NCBI GenBank assembly: GCA_008000375.1
Contig: SMOI01000192.1
Coordinates: 2,171 to 62,310 of the forward strand
DNA length: 60,140 nucleotides
Reading direction: 5' to 3'
DNA from: Poteriospumella lacustris
Taxonomy: Eukaryota > Sar > Chrysophyceae > Chromulinales > Dinobryaceae
Shown here in pieces: positions 10,414 through 22,034 of the stretch. The position numbers were made by a program, and so were the translations under genes. The notes under the pieces are model-generated. The model saw only the letters and a list, made by a program, of their open reading frames with translations, was not told where the DNA came from and did not search any database. Numbering within the stretch: the first letter of the stretch is position 1; every line of letters starts with the position of its first letter.

Positions 10414-12869
10414 TTATCGGATGCGGCGGATGAGCTTGCCGTGGTGCAGCTCCTGCATCTCGTTGCGCATCACCATCGCACGGATGCACATGCGCAGGAC
10501 GTCGTTGCTGTAGCCCTGCGCTTCGCCTTCCTCGACCATTTTCTTCGTCGACACGGTCGCCCGCAGCGACATGCGGCGCTTCAGATACTCCTCCGCCAGC
10601 TGCAAGTCGCGATTGCCACCCGCCGCTCCACCCGCACCGCCGGGCGCCATCAGCTGCATCAGCACGGGGTTCGATTGACTGGCGGCCAGGGTGGACACTT
10701 TGAAGAGACGAAGCGCTTCTTCGACGTCCAGCACCGTCGCTTCCGCCGAGAGACGCATCTTCGCCAGCGCCTCCGACAGCCGCACGATGGCCTCCAGCTG
10801 CCGAATGGTGATCGGCACGACCTGCGCATCACTGCCGCTGTTCTTCTCCGCAGAGGCACGGCGATGCAGCAGCGATTGACGCACTTGGTTGCGGATGTGC
10901 ACGTACTGACCGTTGAGCAGCTGCGCCGCTTCGTCGTTCAGACGCGGCGCACAGCGCTCGCGACAATACGCGACGAACTTCTTCAGCGTCGCGGGCGGAA
11001 TGATGCCGCCATCGACACCGCTGGCGTCACCGCCACCGCTACCGCCACTCGCGGCGGTCGTCGTCTGCGCCAGCGACGTGTGGATGTGCACGCCCAGGAC
11101 GTGTCGTGCGATGTTGCGGTCGCGTTCCATCTCGCGCACGTCGCGGACGATGAAGATGCAGTCGAAGCGCGACAAGATCGTCGACATCAAATTGATGTTG
11201 TCGCCCACGTCCCGCAGGTCGTCGTACCGACCGTGAATCGGGTTGGCCGCCGCGAGGACCGAGTTACGACAGTTGAGCATCGTGGTGATGCCGGCCTTGG
11301 CGATGGAAATCGTCTGTTGTTCCATCGCCTCGTGGATGGCGACGCGGTCGGTTTCGCGCATTTTGTCGAACTCGTCGATGCAAATGACGCCTCCGTCCGC
11401 CAGGACCATCGCTCCACCTTCCAAGTAGAACTCGCCCTTGCTGTCTTTGATGACCGACGCGGTCAGACCCGCCGCTGACGAGCCCTTGCCGGACGTGTAC
11501 ACGCCAATCGGGGCGACTTGCTGCACAAACTTCAGAAACTGCGACTTGGCGGTCGATGGGTCACCCATCAACAGAACGTTGATGTCTCCACGCAAGCGCA
11601 CGCCGTCTGGCAATGCCTTCCGCGACCCGCCGATCAGCAGACAGGCAATGGCCCGCTTGATGTCCTCGGTGTATTCGCCGGAGATCTGCGGGGCGATGGA
11701 CCGCGACAGTCGCTTGTAGATGTCCGGATCACGCGCCAGCTGCTGCATTTCTTCTTCGTCTTGCAGCGTGAAGTGAGACGTGAGGGCGCGTGGTCCGCCG
11801 CCAGTGTCGCCGTCCAGTTGCATGCCCAGCACGCGCAGAAACGGTGTGCGCACCGACGAGCCCAGCCCGCCTTGACCACCTTTGCCACCGGACGAATTGG
11901 AGGCGCTGTTGAAGAGGGAGGCAATACCAATGACGGAGACACGTGTGCCAGGTGTGATGCGGTCGACGAGGTAGCGGTCGGCGGTCAACATGATCGCGCG
12001 CGGCATTTCACCGGTGGGGACGACCTCGGGGCACTCTTGAAGCCGCAGCGTTTGCTGGTCGATGTACTCGCAGTGATCCGCCATAATTACGTATGTCCCA
12101 GAGCCGCAGTCTTCGCCCTGTGCTCCGTTGCGGTCACATTTCGCTGGGATCGTCGTACCACCGAGCACCGAGCGGCAGGCGAGACGCTTCACGGACTGGC
12201 ACTTCGTGCACTTGATCGACACTTCGACGGCCTTGGAGCGCACTTTGGAGCAGCTGATCACGATACCTGGTACCTGTAATGTGCACGCAAAAGTCAGCAC
12301 TTGATCAGTACTCGAACAGGGTGGGGAAGTGACGCACCTTGATGAGCGTGTTGATGTGTTCAGCGGTCAGCGACCGCAACGACTGCGGGTTCTGGTCGCT
12401 TTTCAAAATGATCTGGAAGTCTCCCTGATTTGATTGTAATTGCTCTTGATTCTGTGTCGTCAGACTCTGTTTCAAGGCATCTTTAGCGCCCGCTTCGAAA
12501 TAGGGAAGTGTTTCGTTCGGTTTCGACTGCGACAGCAACGAACAGCCTCGGTGTGAGAGAAGCGTCAGCGAAAGAAAACGAGGGAAATTGATAACCCACC
12601 TGTAAATTATTGAACAAGACCTCGTCGAATTCGTTGAGATGCGCAAGGTCGACTTCGATGAACATTTCGTTGCGGTTCCAGTGGCGAATGAGCGCCTCGC
12701 GATAGATGTGGATACCATCGAGACGGAAGTTCCGAAAGAACTCTCGGAATCGAATGCGAGATGTGGCACCATCTAGTCCAAAGTTCAATTGCTTCTGTCC
12801 ACCCCACGATTCATATTCGTCCGGAGGCTCCAGAACAACTGGGCGACTGAATTCCATATCTCCGTACAT
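10414..12869 (-). CDS. MCM5: DNA replication licensing factor MCM5
   Basis: A subunit of the MCM2-7 replicative helicase. Minus-strand exons are 12869-12600, 12526-12338 and 12273-10414 (introns 73 and 64 nt), 772 aa. The N-terminal part has FDEVLFNNLQ and the VPGIV OB-fold entry created by splicing at intron 2, then a zinc-binding set beginning CTKC (~175). The AAA+ core has Walker A GDPSTAKSQ, the GKGSSAAGLTASV block, Walker B ICIDEFDKM, the sensor/PIHGRYDD region and the arginine finger LSRFD. A short Gly/Ser insertion (NSSGGKGGQGG) lies before the core and another after HTSLAQTTTAAS, both absent from animal MCM5. The C-terminal winged helix is present. It is divergent with OST48. Confidence 0.96.
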
Positions 12870-13332
12870 CCCTCTTGTGTTTGGTGGTCTCCTTCAAAAA
12901 GAAATCAACAGAAACTTCTCTCGTAAACAATGAAAGAAGAAAAGAACCAAAAGATAGATGCGCAATATCCGGGACAGAGTCGGTGATTGATTGTGACCCC
13001 ACACTGGGTTGGTTGCAATAGTTACTAAATAGCGAGGTCAGCTCAAGCAGCAGTCAAATTCAAACGAACACCAACATACTTGTACCTATTTCTTGATACG
13101 TATCAATTATAAAATGGTAAGTTGAGGTAACTTTTGTTCCTTAAACACCTGTATCAATATGTATCGTAAATAGGCTATAGTAGTAGTACTCAAGTGAAAC
13201 AATACGTACGAAGTATTCGATCGGATCTTTGCGGCGGCGGCGGCGTCGAGGCGTCGAACGTCGAAGCATCATCGAGACAACAACTGATCGTGGTCTGTTC
13301 TCACAATCAAACACAAAGCTTGTACGTCGAAA
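12870..13332. other. Divergent intergenic region MCM5/OST48
   Basis: 463 bp presumed to hold both promoters. It includes an AT-rich block around 13060-13115 and a GGC-rich run near 13230. No RNA gene or additional ORF that I can support. Confidence 0.4.
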
Positions 13333-14777
13333 ATGTTGGCAGTGTGGGCTTTGCTTCTCATTGCAGTGGGGGTTTACTCCATGCCTTACTATGCTCCTTT
13401 GCAGGGCGAAGCAGGCGGAAAGCGAACGTTGGTTTTGCTGGATAACTTGGTGAGTCCGAAGTTTCGCCATCTTTATGAATTTATGGAGCTAACGCCTGCC
13501 CCCACTCTCTTTCTTAGGATCATCTTCCATCTTACTCTGTGTTCTTCTCTGACTTGTCGGCTCGAGGCCACGTGCTCTCGTTTTATCAGGCCGAGTCGCC
13601 CAACTTGGCGTTGAAGAGATACGGCGAGAAGTTGTACGACAACATTGTCTTCTTTGCGCCATCTACGGAATCGTTCAGCTCCATTTCGTTCGATGACGTT
13701 TCGGAGTTTGTTCAAGAAGGTGGAAATGTGCTCGTCGCAGGTAACAAGCGTCTCAGCGACGGTGTTCGTGAGCTGTTGGAGTCCTTCGGCGTTTTAGTCG
13801 ACAAGAAGGACACGGAGGTCATCGACCACTTCGAGAACTTCGATGCTCTGGACTTCAACCGCCAACATACTGTTGTTCAAGCGAAGAATGCTATCGCCTC
13901 GTCGGTCGTCTTGGGCGATTTCAACGGAAAGGCTAGTCAGACGCCCGTGTTGTTCAAGGGCATTGGCCACAAGATTAAGAAGGACAACATTTTGGCCGTG
14001 CGCATTTTGAAGGGAAATCCTACCTCTTATTCTTACTTCACCTCCAAGGCGATCACCGATGCACCAGAAAGTACCGGTGAACAAACGTCGTTGGTGAGTG
14101 GCTTGCAGGGCCGTAACAACGCGCGTGTTGTCTTCGCTGGTTCGTTGGACTTGTTTTCGAATCAATATTTCGGAGCCCAGATTGCTGGTCGTACCAGTGG
14201 CAATCGCGACTTCTGCCGCGAAGTGACGAAGTGGGGCTTTGCCGAGTCTGGTGTGCTCCGCTTCCGTAACATCGTCCACCACAAGTCCGACGGAACTCCT
14301 CCTGACGTGATTCTTCACGAGAAGGAGCGTCCAGACTTGCCGGCGACCTTGTATCCTGATCCGGAGATTACCCGTAACTCCTTGGTCTATCGCATCAAAG
14401 ACGAAATCGTGTACAGCATGGTGGTGGAGGAGTTCAAGAACGGCGACTGGCAGCCCTTCTCGGCCGACGACATGCAAATGGAGTTTGTCATGTTGGATGC
14501 TTACGTGCGCAAGACCATGAAGAGCAATTCCGATACGGGTAAATTCGTCGCACAATTCACGGCACCCGACAGTTACGGTATCTTCAAGTTCCGTGTGCTC
14601 TACCGGCGCGAGGGCTACACCGTGTTGCATGCCGAGACACAAGTGTCCATTCGCCCCTTCAAGCACAACGAGTACGAGCGCTTCATCTTCTCTGCGTACC
14701 CATACTACGCGTCCGCCTTCTCAGCCACGATCGCGTTCTTCGTGTTCTCTGTGTTTTTCTTGTTTTCTTCGGATTAA
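13333..14777 (+). CDS. DDOST: Oligosaccharyltransferase 48 kDa subunit (OST48/WBP1)
   Basis: Non-catalytic subunit of the ER oligosaccharyltransferase that N-glycosylates nascent proteins. Exons are 13333-13449 and 13518-14777, with a 68-nt intron, 458 aa. A cleavable signal peptide (MLAVWALLLIAVGVYS) is followed by the GIFT-like luminal domain: TLVLLDNL, YDNIVFFAPS, FVQEGGNVLVAG, FAGSLDLFSN. Then comes the DEIVYSMVVEE beta-domain and a single C-terminal membrane anchor (ASAFSATIAFFVFSVFFLF) with a very short cytosolic end. Length equals that of animal and yeast orthologues. The start ATG opens the signal peptide. It is convergent with the HD-domain gene, 166 bp stop-to-stop. Confidence 0.96.
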
Positions 14778-14943
14778 ACTGGCCGCGCGGCATGCTGGAG
14801 GTATCCCTCTGTGTGACGTGCAGTCCTCAATTAGTTAGCGGTTGGGGTAAAAGCTGTGGTGAAAATGCGCATTTAACACTTGCTACGGACTGATTTAGAT
14901 CAACTTTACTGCAGACCATATACTGCGCAGCACTAATCAAAGT

Positions 14944-15615
14944 TCACGCGAAGATTACCTTGCTCAGCGGCTGCACCGCCAGCTCGCTGAGCTCCCATTC
15001 GATATTCCGGCGCGCGCTGTCCTCGGCACCGTTGCTGCGGAATACGGTCGATCGGAAGATGCTGCCGTGACCCAAAAAGTGTTGTAGCACTCGTATCCTG
15101 CCGCTCTGGTATTCCTCGTCAGAATAATGAATGTACTCCAATCGAATCGCTCCGGCATAGGCGGCGTAGTCTGACTCTGAGGCAGCTAAAATGCTGAGAT
15201 CCAAGTCCATAAAAAGCCCTAAGGCCTCATCATCATCTTCATCGACATTGTGAGATTTTGTGGCTAAAATATAGCGAACTACTCGAGAAGCAAGCGAAGA
15301 ATGAAGATGCGCACTTAAACGTGTCAAGAAGAGAGCAGCGCTATCTTCCTCATTGTGGCTTGACGTAGGGTCGTAGATGATATCATGGTAGAAGATTGCC
15401 CATTGAATCGCATCGACATCTTCTGAAGATTTGCATAGGCTGAGGAACTCTTGCAACTTTTGGCACAAATCTTCGATGTGCCTCAAGGTGTGGTAGTGGC
15501 GGTGAACTTCGCCGTACTTCAACTCCAACTCTGCCCACAGCTGGCTAATCTCAGCTGAAGAGATGTCAACTCTTGAACAAAGTTCCGAAAATTGATGACT
15601 GAGCTCGCTCATCAT
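14944..15615 (-). CDS. HD-superfamily metal-dependent phosphohydrolase (predicted)
   Basis: A 223-aa single-exon frame starting with tandem ATGs. The HD-type metal ligands are visible: YHTLRHI near residue 41, FYHDIIYD with the HD pair near residue 78, NEEDSA after it, and FMDLDLSILA (terminal Asp) near 135, followed by the YAGAIRLEY segment. This order matches the family of uncharacterised HD phosphohydrolases common in bacteria and scattered in eukaryotes (COG4339-like). The substrate is unknown. The protein is acidic and soluble, with no targeting signal. A degenerate copy of the dispersed repeat begins about 20 bp upstream of the ATG and may overlap its promoter. Confidence 0.75.
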   Translation of the reverse strand: MMSELSHQFSELCSRVDISSAEISQLWAELELKYGEVHRHYHTLRHIEDLCQKLQEFLSLCKSSEDVDAIQWAIFYHDIIYDPTSSHNEEDSAALFLTRLSAHLHSSLASRVVRYILATKSHNVDEDDDEALGLFMDLDLSILAASESDYAAYAGAIRLEYIHYSDEEYQSGRIRVLQHFLGHGSIFRSTVFRSNGAEDSARRNIEWELSELAVQPLSKVIFA

Positions 15616-15635
15616 CGTTGATGATTAAAAAAGGA

Positions 15636-15770
15636 AGAAAAAGAGAAAAGAGGATATTTCACACGGAGGCTTTAAGGGTGAGTCAGAGACATCGATGCGA
15701 AAGCTGCTACTTCCAGTTGTTTTGCTATGTGATTCTACTTGCCAGGAACTCCCAACTCCCACAACTCCGA
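15636..15770 (+). repeat. Degenerate copy 1 of short dispersed repeat with GACGA-type tail
   Basis: Shares ordered blocks with the copies at 16829 and 28890: an A/G-rich head, cacggag, gtcagagac, the gatgcgaaagc/gatgggaaagc block, ttgttttgct and gccaggaac. The terminal inverted repeats are degraded here. About 17 bp further on, at 15787-15823, lies a tandem tract of atgacgacg units, a type of tail also seen after the other copies. Confidence 0.55.
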
Positions 15771-15913
15771 AGTTCCAAGGGCCCATGACGACATGATGAC
15801 GACGACATGATGACGACGACTGCTGTACGGTACATATGACCGGGATTAGCAACCCTGCTCTCTCCTCAACTCCAGTTGGCTCATCGGAGAAGAGAGAATG
15901 TAATCACAAGTGA

Positions 15914-16036
15914 ACGACCAACGAGAAAGCCGAGGCGGCAAAACAAACCGATGATGATGCAAACCTCAAGTTGCAGAGTTTAAGTCGCCTCGGAAAGCAA
16001 GAAAAGATTATTGCAGTGCCGCTTGATCCCAGATGA
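15914..16036 (+). pseudogene. Decayed gene fragment, plus-strand partner of inverted pair
   Basis: An open stretch of 40 codons without a start, ending at TGA 16034. Its DNA at 15921-15998 is about 80% identical to the reverse complement of 16087-16158. Shared coding content is E/V-K-A-E/D-A-A-K-Q near the start and N-L-K further on. A length difference after the NLK codons throws the two copies out of phase, so this copy looks frameshifted. The parent gene is not recognised. Confidence 0.5.
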
Positions 16037-16058
16037 AGGGACTTTCTCAAGACAAACG

Positions 16059-16259
16059 TCAAGTAGCTCGGTCAGAATCTCCAGTCGCTTTCCGAAGCGA
16101 CTTAAACTTGTACTTGAGGTTCTCATCAAGGGCTTGTTTTGCCGCGTCGGCTTTCACGAAATGCGTATTGTCAGAGGCCTCGACCTCTTTGATTCCGAGT
16201 GCAGTTACTGCACCAACTAGGCCGTGTAAGAACCTTCGAGCACTTTCGAACCATTTAAG
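16059..16259 (-). pseudogene. Gene fragment, minus-strand partner of inverted pair
   Basis: A 66-codon open stretch between two in-frame stops, with no ATG and no obvious 3' splice site at its head. Its composition looks protein-like (segments WFESARRFLHGLVGAV, FVKADAAKQALDENLKYK and SLRKATG). The C-terminal half matches the convergent fragment at 15914-16036. I do not recognise the family. It may be the last exon of a lost gene, or a small gene with an undetected upstream exon. Confidence 0.45.
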
Positions 16260-16828
16260 TCATCTTTCTTGAAAATTGGTGTTACTCTTTGCGAGAATAT
16301 TCAATATCGAAAAGCTGCGCCGAAATGAAATGATGAGTTACAAGTTACGAACCATCGATTCCTGTTCCCTCAAAACAAAATCTGATCACCAAATTATAAA
16401 AGCACAATATGTTGATGTTTTTATGTTCTAGGGCCAACAACTGCCTATCCAGGGAGAGGGCCAGGGGAAGCAGTGAAGGTGAAGTGAAGGTGAAGTGAAG
16501 ATGGGAATACGTCGATCCTTTAGACCTACGTACGGTCTTGCATTTTATTGGATCAACAATGACTTCCAGTGCGAGGAGAAGGAATAGAACAGAGTGGAAA
16601 TGAAGATCAGAAGAAACGGAATTTAATTCTTGAAATTGTTCGGGTAATTTGTGCAATGTGCAGGGGCGCCTCAACCGTACAACGTAAGGCGTGGTGATTC
16701 CACAGCAACCGAAAAATAAAACAAGGCAACTAAGGCGACCACAAATGTATTTCCTTGTCTCACGGGCAGAGATCTATTCGCTGACTGGATCAAATCAAAA
16801 AGAAAGTGATAAAAAAGAAGTGAGGAAC
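16260..16828. other. Gene-poor stretch
   Basis: 569 bp with a short direct repeat (gtgaagatg-like units near 16475-16505) and several sub-110-codon frames of no recognisable character. I see no gene. Confidence 0.4.
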
Positions 16829-16917
16829 ACAGGTTTGAAGAGAATTTTCACGCGGAGTCCCGGAGGTAGTCCGAGGCTCCAATGGACATCGTCTTTGTTT
16901 TGCTGTATCAAACCTGT
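16829..16917 (+). repeat. Copy 2 of short dispersed repeat, MITE-like, with terminal inverted repeats
   Basis: An 89-bp unit bounded by ACAGGTTTGA and TCAAACCTGT, a perfect 10-bp inverted repeat. The interior has a second small palindrome (ggagtc...gaggctcc). Homology with the copy at 28890 extends beyond the termini (gattcaatag at about 16930). At 17021-17083 follows a GACGAC/GTCGTC tract that could fold as a hairpin of 14 bp or more. Confidence 0.65.
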
Positions 16918-17020
16918 AGTAAGCTGATGAAGATTCAATAGAACACTAGGAAACGTGTGGAATTCTTAGCCCTTCGATGGAACAACAGGAATAATCGATC
17001 GCAGCAGCAGTGGGAGAAAA

Positions 17021-17083
17021 GACGGCGACGCGACGACGACGACGCCGCCGCACAACCTCATCGTCGTCGTCGTCGTCGTGCGG
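17021..17083. repeat. GAC/GTC inverted microsatellite hairpin
   Basis: A run of cgacgacgacgacg (17031-17044) is followed after a 17-bp loop by cgtcgtcgtcgtcg (from 17062). The two arms are complementary and could extrude as a hairpin in the presumed upstream region of the epimerase gene. Confidence 0.7.
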
Positions 17084-17342
17084 GGTCAGTTGGCGCTGCC
17101 AGCGTTACCATCTGGCATCTACTGTAACGACGGTGGCTTAGGATTCGGAGCTACGGGTTCGAAGATGGGATGAACAGGACTGCCGTGTGGCTACGGAGAG
17201 GCATACTTGAATGATCCTTCTCGCCAAAAGCGTGTTTTGGTTCATCATAATTGGAAGCATCGCTTGGTTCGACCTCAACCGTCCTATCTTCACTTCAGCT
17301 CTCAAACTCGTTGTACCGCTCAACGTTCCTCTCACCACAGCA

Positions 17343-18673
<1,331 letters not shown>

Positions 18674-18728
18674 ACGTCCCTTGCTCTCTATAATACCTGT
18701 GGTGATCGGCGATCGCTTCTGTAATGAA

Positions 18729-18852
18729 CACGCATGTCTGTCAACTCAAGTGGACACAGGTTGCAATCCACATACTTGTTGGTTGGGTGGTTAGTCTATA
18801 GCGACATCCCTATTGCAGGCGCCGGTGCCACTCACAGTACCTAGAGCCTCCG
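18729..18852 (+). repeat. Direct repeat A bracketing the Uma2-like gene block
   Basis: About 124 bp matching 22035-22165 in the same orientation, roughly 75-80% by eye. Strongest blocks: ctgtcaactcaa, tggacacag, the 20-bp block catacttgttggttgggt(g/t) and attgcaggcg, ending at agagcctcc. It could be a terminal repeat of a ~3.4-kb element or simply two copies of a dispersed short repeat. Confidence 0.65.
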
Positions 18853-19837
18853 ACGGGAATGGGCCCAGTGAGCGGAACCACCACCAAACGTACCGCAGGT
18901 GTCGTGGTTCCAACCTCCAACCATTCTACCGTATACAAAGGGAAGCCCCGGGTGTCCGTTACCACGGGAAAGGGCACCATCTTCGCTGCGTTATTATCCC
19001 GGCGCGCCACCTGGCGGCACATCCTACGCCACCAGAGTACACCTCCCAGTGATCAGGCGCCGTGGGTATCGCCCAGCACTGTCGGCCATCGGGAGGCCAT
19101 TCGTCATTTGCATGTCGATGCGACGCTGCCTTGACCCCCGCGATGACAGCCTCGTGTTCCCTCACCAACTGCACCAACACTGCCACCGCCTCTGGTACCA
19201 CCTGCATCTTCGTTACCACCGCTGGTACCTCCTCGACCGCTGCCGTTCTACGAAAAGGCGCAGGGACAGCATGGACAGCAGCAGCCGCTGCGTTGGCAGT
19301 TGTGAGCGTTGTGCGATGGCGATGGCCGATGGTTGTATGCACATGCGAAGTGACACCATGGTAGAGGTGGCTCGATGGTGTTGGCGAGAGTCGTTGATGC
19401 CGTGTTTGGGGAGGGGATCGAAGATTGGCGTGGGGAGAGCCCGCCGCCAACGCCGCCAACGCCACCAACGTCTCAGCCCCAGCACTACGCTGAAAGACGC
19501 TGGGCGAATGGAGGTACCAAGTAATGGCATACGTGGTGGTAATGTCTCATGTGACAGTGCCCATATCCTAGCAGTGCCAACGGTGACGTTGATGCTCGCT
19601 ACTGTAACGCACTTACACTCGTTTCTTGTCTGTTGGTTGGTTTTAAGTTACAGATAGATTGTTACAGTTAGGTAATTGCAGTTGGAAATTGGAAGTGTCG
19701 TCGCCTAGGCCGCCATTGAGGGCCCCTAAAATAGCTGCTGGAGATAGATGGTACAGTTGTGTCTTCAGGTAACATAGATACAGCCCGTGATGGCACAGTC
19801 TGTGTGGCAACGATTCGTCATGTGCTGTGGTTGGACT
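18853..19837. other. GC-rich stretch without recognisable gene
   Basis: 985 bp. Several overlapping open frames on both strands (the longest on the minus strand, 18959-19468) are Ala/Thr/His-rich, mutually overlapping and without domain motifs. They are probably a by-product of composition. This stretch lies inside the block bracketed by the two direct repeats and may be decayed element sequence. Confidence 0.4.
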
Positions 19838-20662
19838 TTAATGCCACACCTTGCTGTCGCGAATAGCACATTTCATCCTGTACAAATCGATGTGGAAATT
19901 CTCCGTCGTCACATTAAACACTTCCGCCATCTGCTGTGCCGTGTATCCATGGAACAACACCGATGCCGTGGGAATCAGCAGCTGATACTGTTGTCGCGTC
20001 GCTGCAGTGCATTCTGGAGGCAAGAAGCTTGCGCTGATACCCACTCCTTGCATCATGTTCTCCGGAATATGCCCCCTTTCTTCGATGGCTTTCTTTGTTC
20101 TTGGGTGCATGTAATCCCCAAAGCTTACCGCCACGCTAGGCGTCGGGTATCCACCAGTAGGATGGTCATGACCATACTCAAAAAAGACCGCTAGGAGTTG
20201 CAAACGCGAACTAGAGGCTGCTTTGCGAATGATGATGACGAGCACAGCACGTACACCGTCTCCAGCACCTCGCGAGAAATATGTGGACACGCGTTTGAAG
20301 ATGCCGTCAAAGGGTTCCCTGAAAGAAACCTCGACCACTAATTTCGGAAGCTTCGAGCTACTCGCGTCCATCGCACCTGGACGAACTAAGTCCTCGTGCC
20401 ATACAAAAATCGATTGATCAGGCTGTAGGACACGATGTTCAATCGTATCGAAACAAATATCACCAGCCCCCTCGCTCGAGATGTATTGGCTCTGACGACC
20501 TAATTGCCCCAAAATTTCAGAAGCAGCTCTTCCATGAGTTTTAGACGGTAGCTCATATAATATGACTTTCCCGTCAATCAGGCAACGGTGGCACCTTTTC
20601 CAGTTATCTGGAAACATTTCCTCGAACTGAGCTACCGTATACGTGTCACTCAGAGTCACCAT
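19838..20662 (-). CDS. Uma2-like (PD-(D/E)XK restriction-endonuclease-fold) protein
   Basis: A 274-aa single-exon frame starting at ATG 20662. The central part has the Uma2/DUF820 layout: an N-terminal LIDGKVILYELPSKTHG segment, a VLQPDQSIFV strand carrying the first acidic residue (~90), a LPKLVVEVSFREPFDG strand with the Glu (~112-116), a KRVSTYFSRGAGDGVRAVLV helix-strand unit (~120-140), then a less conserved C-terminal ~110 residues. Uma2 proteins are abundant in cyanobacteria and other bacteria and patchy in eukaryotes; their roles are poorly known. It is the only plausible gene inside a gene-poor block bracketed by ~125-bp direct repeats, which suggests a mobile or transferred origin. 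Assignment is by motif order only. Confidence 0.6.
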   Translation of the reverse strand: MVTLSDTYTVAQFEEMFPDNWKRCHRCLIDGKVILYELPSKTHGRAASEILGQLGRQSQYISSEGAGDICFDTIEHRVLQPDQSIFVWHEDLVRPGAMDASSSKLPKLVVEVSFREPFDGIFKRVSTYFSRGAGDGVRAVLVIIIRKAASSSRLQLLAVFFEYGHDHPTGGYPTPSVAVSFGDYMHPRTKKAIEERGHIPENMMQGVGISASFLPPECTAATRQQYQLLIPTASVLFHGYTAQQMAEVFNVTTENFHIDLYRMKCAIRDSKVWH

Positions 20663-20909
20663 CACTCAGAGGCATTGTCGACGTCTGAAGAATTTCCATG
20701 GCTTCGTCGACAGTGTCGGCCACCTGATAGATGTCTGGATGTGATTCCTCGTGGTCATACCCGTCCTCCTCTTCATTCACTGCTGCAACTGCAACGACGG
20801 AGGTGTGAGTTTCTTTGCTCAATCGACGATCAACAAACGAAGACGTTGCTGATGAGGAGTTGTCATGGTTCGAAGGCGAATCCCTCATGATAATCTGCAT
20901 CCCACACAT
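20646..20909 (-). CDS. Small acidic ORF overlapping the start of the Uma2-like gene
   Basis: An 87-codon frame from ATG 20909, rich in Ser, Asp and Glu (NEEEDGYDHEES), ending at a TGA that overlaps the first codons of the Uma2-like gene by 17 nt in another frame. It could be an upstream ORF, a 5' part of the same gene displaced by a frameshift, or chance. No intron joining the two was convincing. Confidence 0.25.
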   Translation of the reverse strand: MCGMQIIMRDSPSNHDNSSSATSSFVDRRLSKETHTSVVAVAAVNEEEDGYDHEESHPDIYQVADTVDEAMEILQTSTMPLSDGDSE

Positions 20910-22034
20910 AAAATCCGATCGTCAATGACACGCATATGTCATAGATGTTATACGTAACGTACCCCACCTGAAGTCTCCATTCGACGCCTTTTTGTTTGGT
21001 TGCCAGATTCCGAGCGATTGCTCTCACCGCCCACCAATGACATTATTGATGATGGGACAAAGCGAACGAAGCGATGATAGATTTATAAAACTAGCAAAAA
21101 AAATCCTCTGAACACCTCTGAACTACCAGGATAATTAGATTGTGAGCGACACGTTGGTCGTTCAAACACAATGTCCCGCGTCGAGTGTTGGTGAAAGAAT
21201 CGCCAACAAGTCGGACCAAACAACATATTTCCGGTTTCCCTGAAAACAGACCACTATTTTCCGTTGACGCTGTCCTCAGTCGTTTGCTGGTTTCTCTTCT
21301 CTCTTCTTCTTTCTGTAAGCCATAGGTCACCGATTCACAACGATCGGTTTGCATCAAATGCGAGTTGAAAGTGTACATGGTAAAGAAAGATGAGGACGAA
21401 GGATCGCTTGAGTGTGTGACATTCTTGTTGTTGTGTGTGACATTATCGATCGCATCGAGAAGCATGCACATGTTCGTTCGCCTGCTAGCTCACAGGCTTG
21501 CTTACATGCTTGCTTGGTGCTGTCGCTGTAACTGTCGTTATACATATGATTGCTGCATACAAAGGGATGTCCCCGCGACACGAGTGTAGGCCCTTATGAA
21601 TATGAGGCGTTTATGTGTGTCGTTAGGGGTGTCTCCTTAGCAGGCCCAAACCGTTTTACTTCGCAAATATTCACAGATCGAGATGCATCTACTACAATGT
21701 CGGCTGGGCAAGATCCTCGAAGCGCAAGATTCCTGCACGTATGCAGTATGCAGTATGCAGTATAGTATGCAGTATCTACGTATATAGTATACCGTATGCC
21801 GAATGTGCCGATAGCGAGTTGGTCGAGGAAACCTCGTCATGAGAGCCTGCAGCATTGCGTATTCCAGTGGAAACTCCAGAATTCGGTGCCAAGAAGACCT
21901 CCAAACCTTCATTTTTATGTCGAAACCTCGGTACCTCTTGGCATGTGATCCTACAACAGCAGCATGAAACAGTGGCATCGTCCAGTGGTGCACACGAGAG
22001 TCGATTGTCAACCATGTGATCAATCAATCAATCA
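20910..22034. other. Gene-poor stretch with short tandem repeat
   Basis: 1.1 kb without a gene I can support. A tandem array of about 7-bp units (gtatgca/gtatagt types) occupies about 21737-21790. Small frames around 21091-22027 overlap each other on both strands and show no motifs. Confidence 0.4.

Noticed and set aside
10441-11478. 345-codon plus-strand frame opposite MCM5
   Set aside because: An antisense shadow of the AAA+ core, His/Arg-rich and without domain signals.
18959-19468. 169-codon minus-strand frame in the gene-poor block
   Set aside because: It overlaps several equally open frames on both strands, has biased Ala/Thr/His composition and no motif, and was not supportable as a gene.
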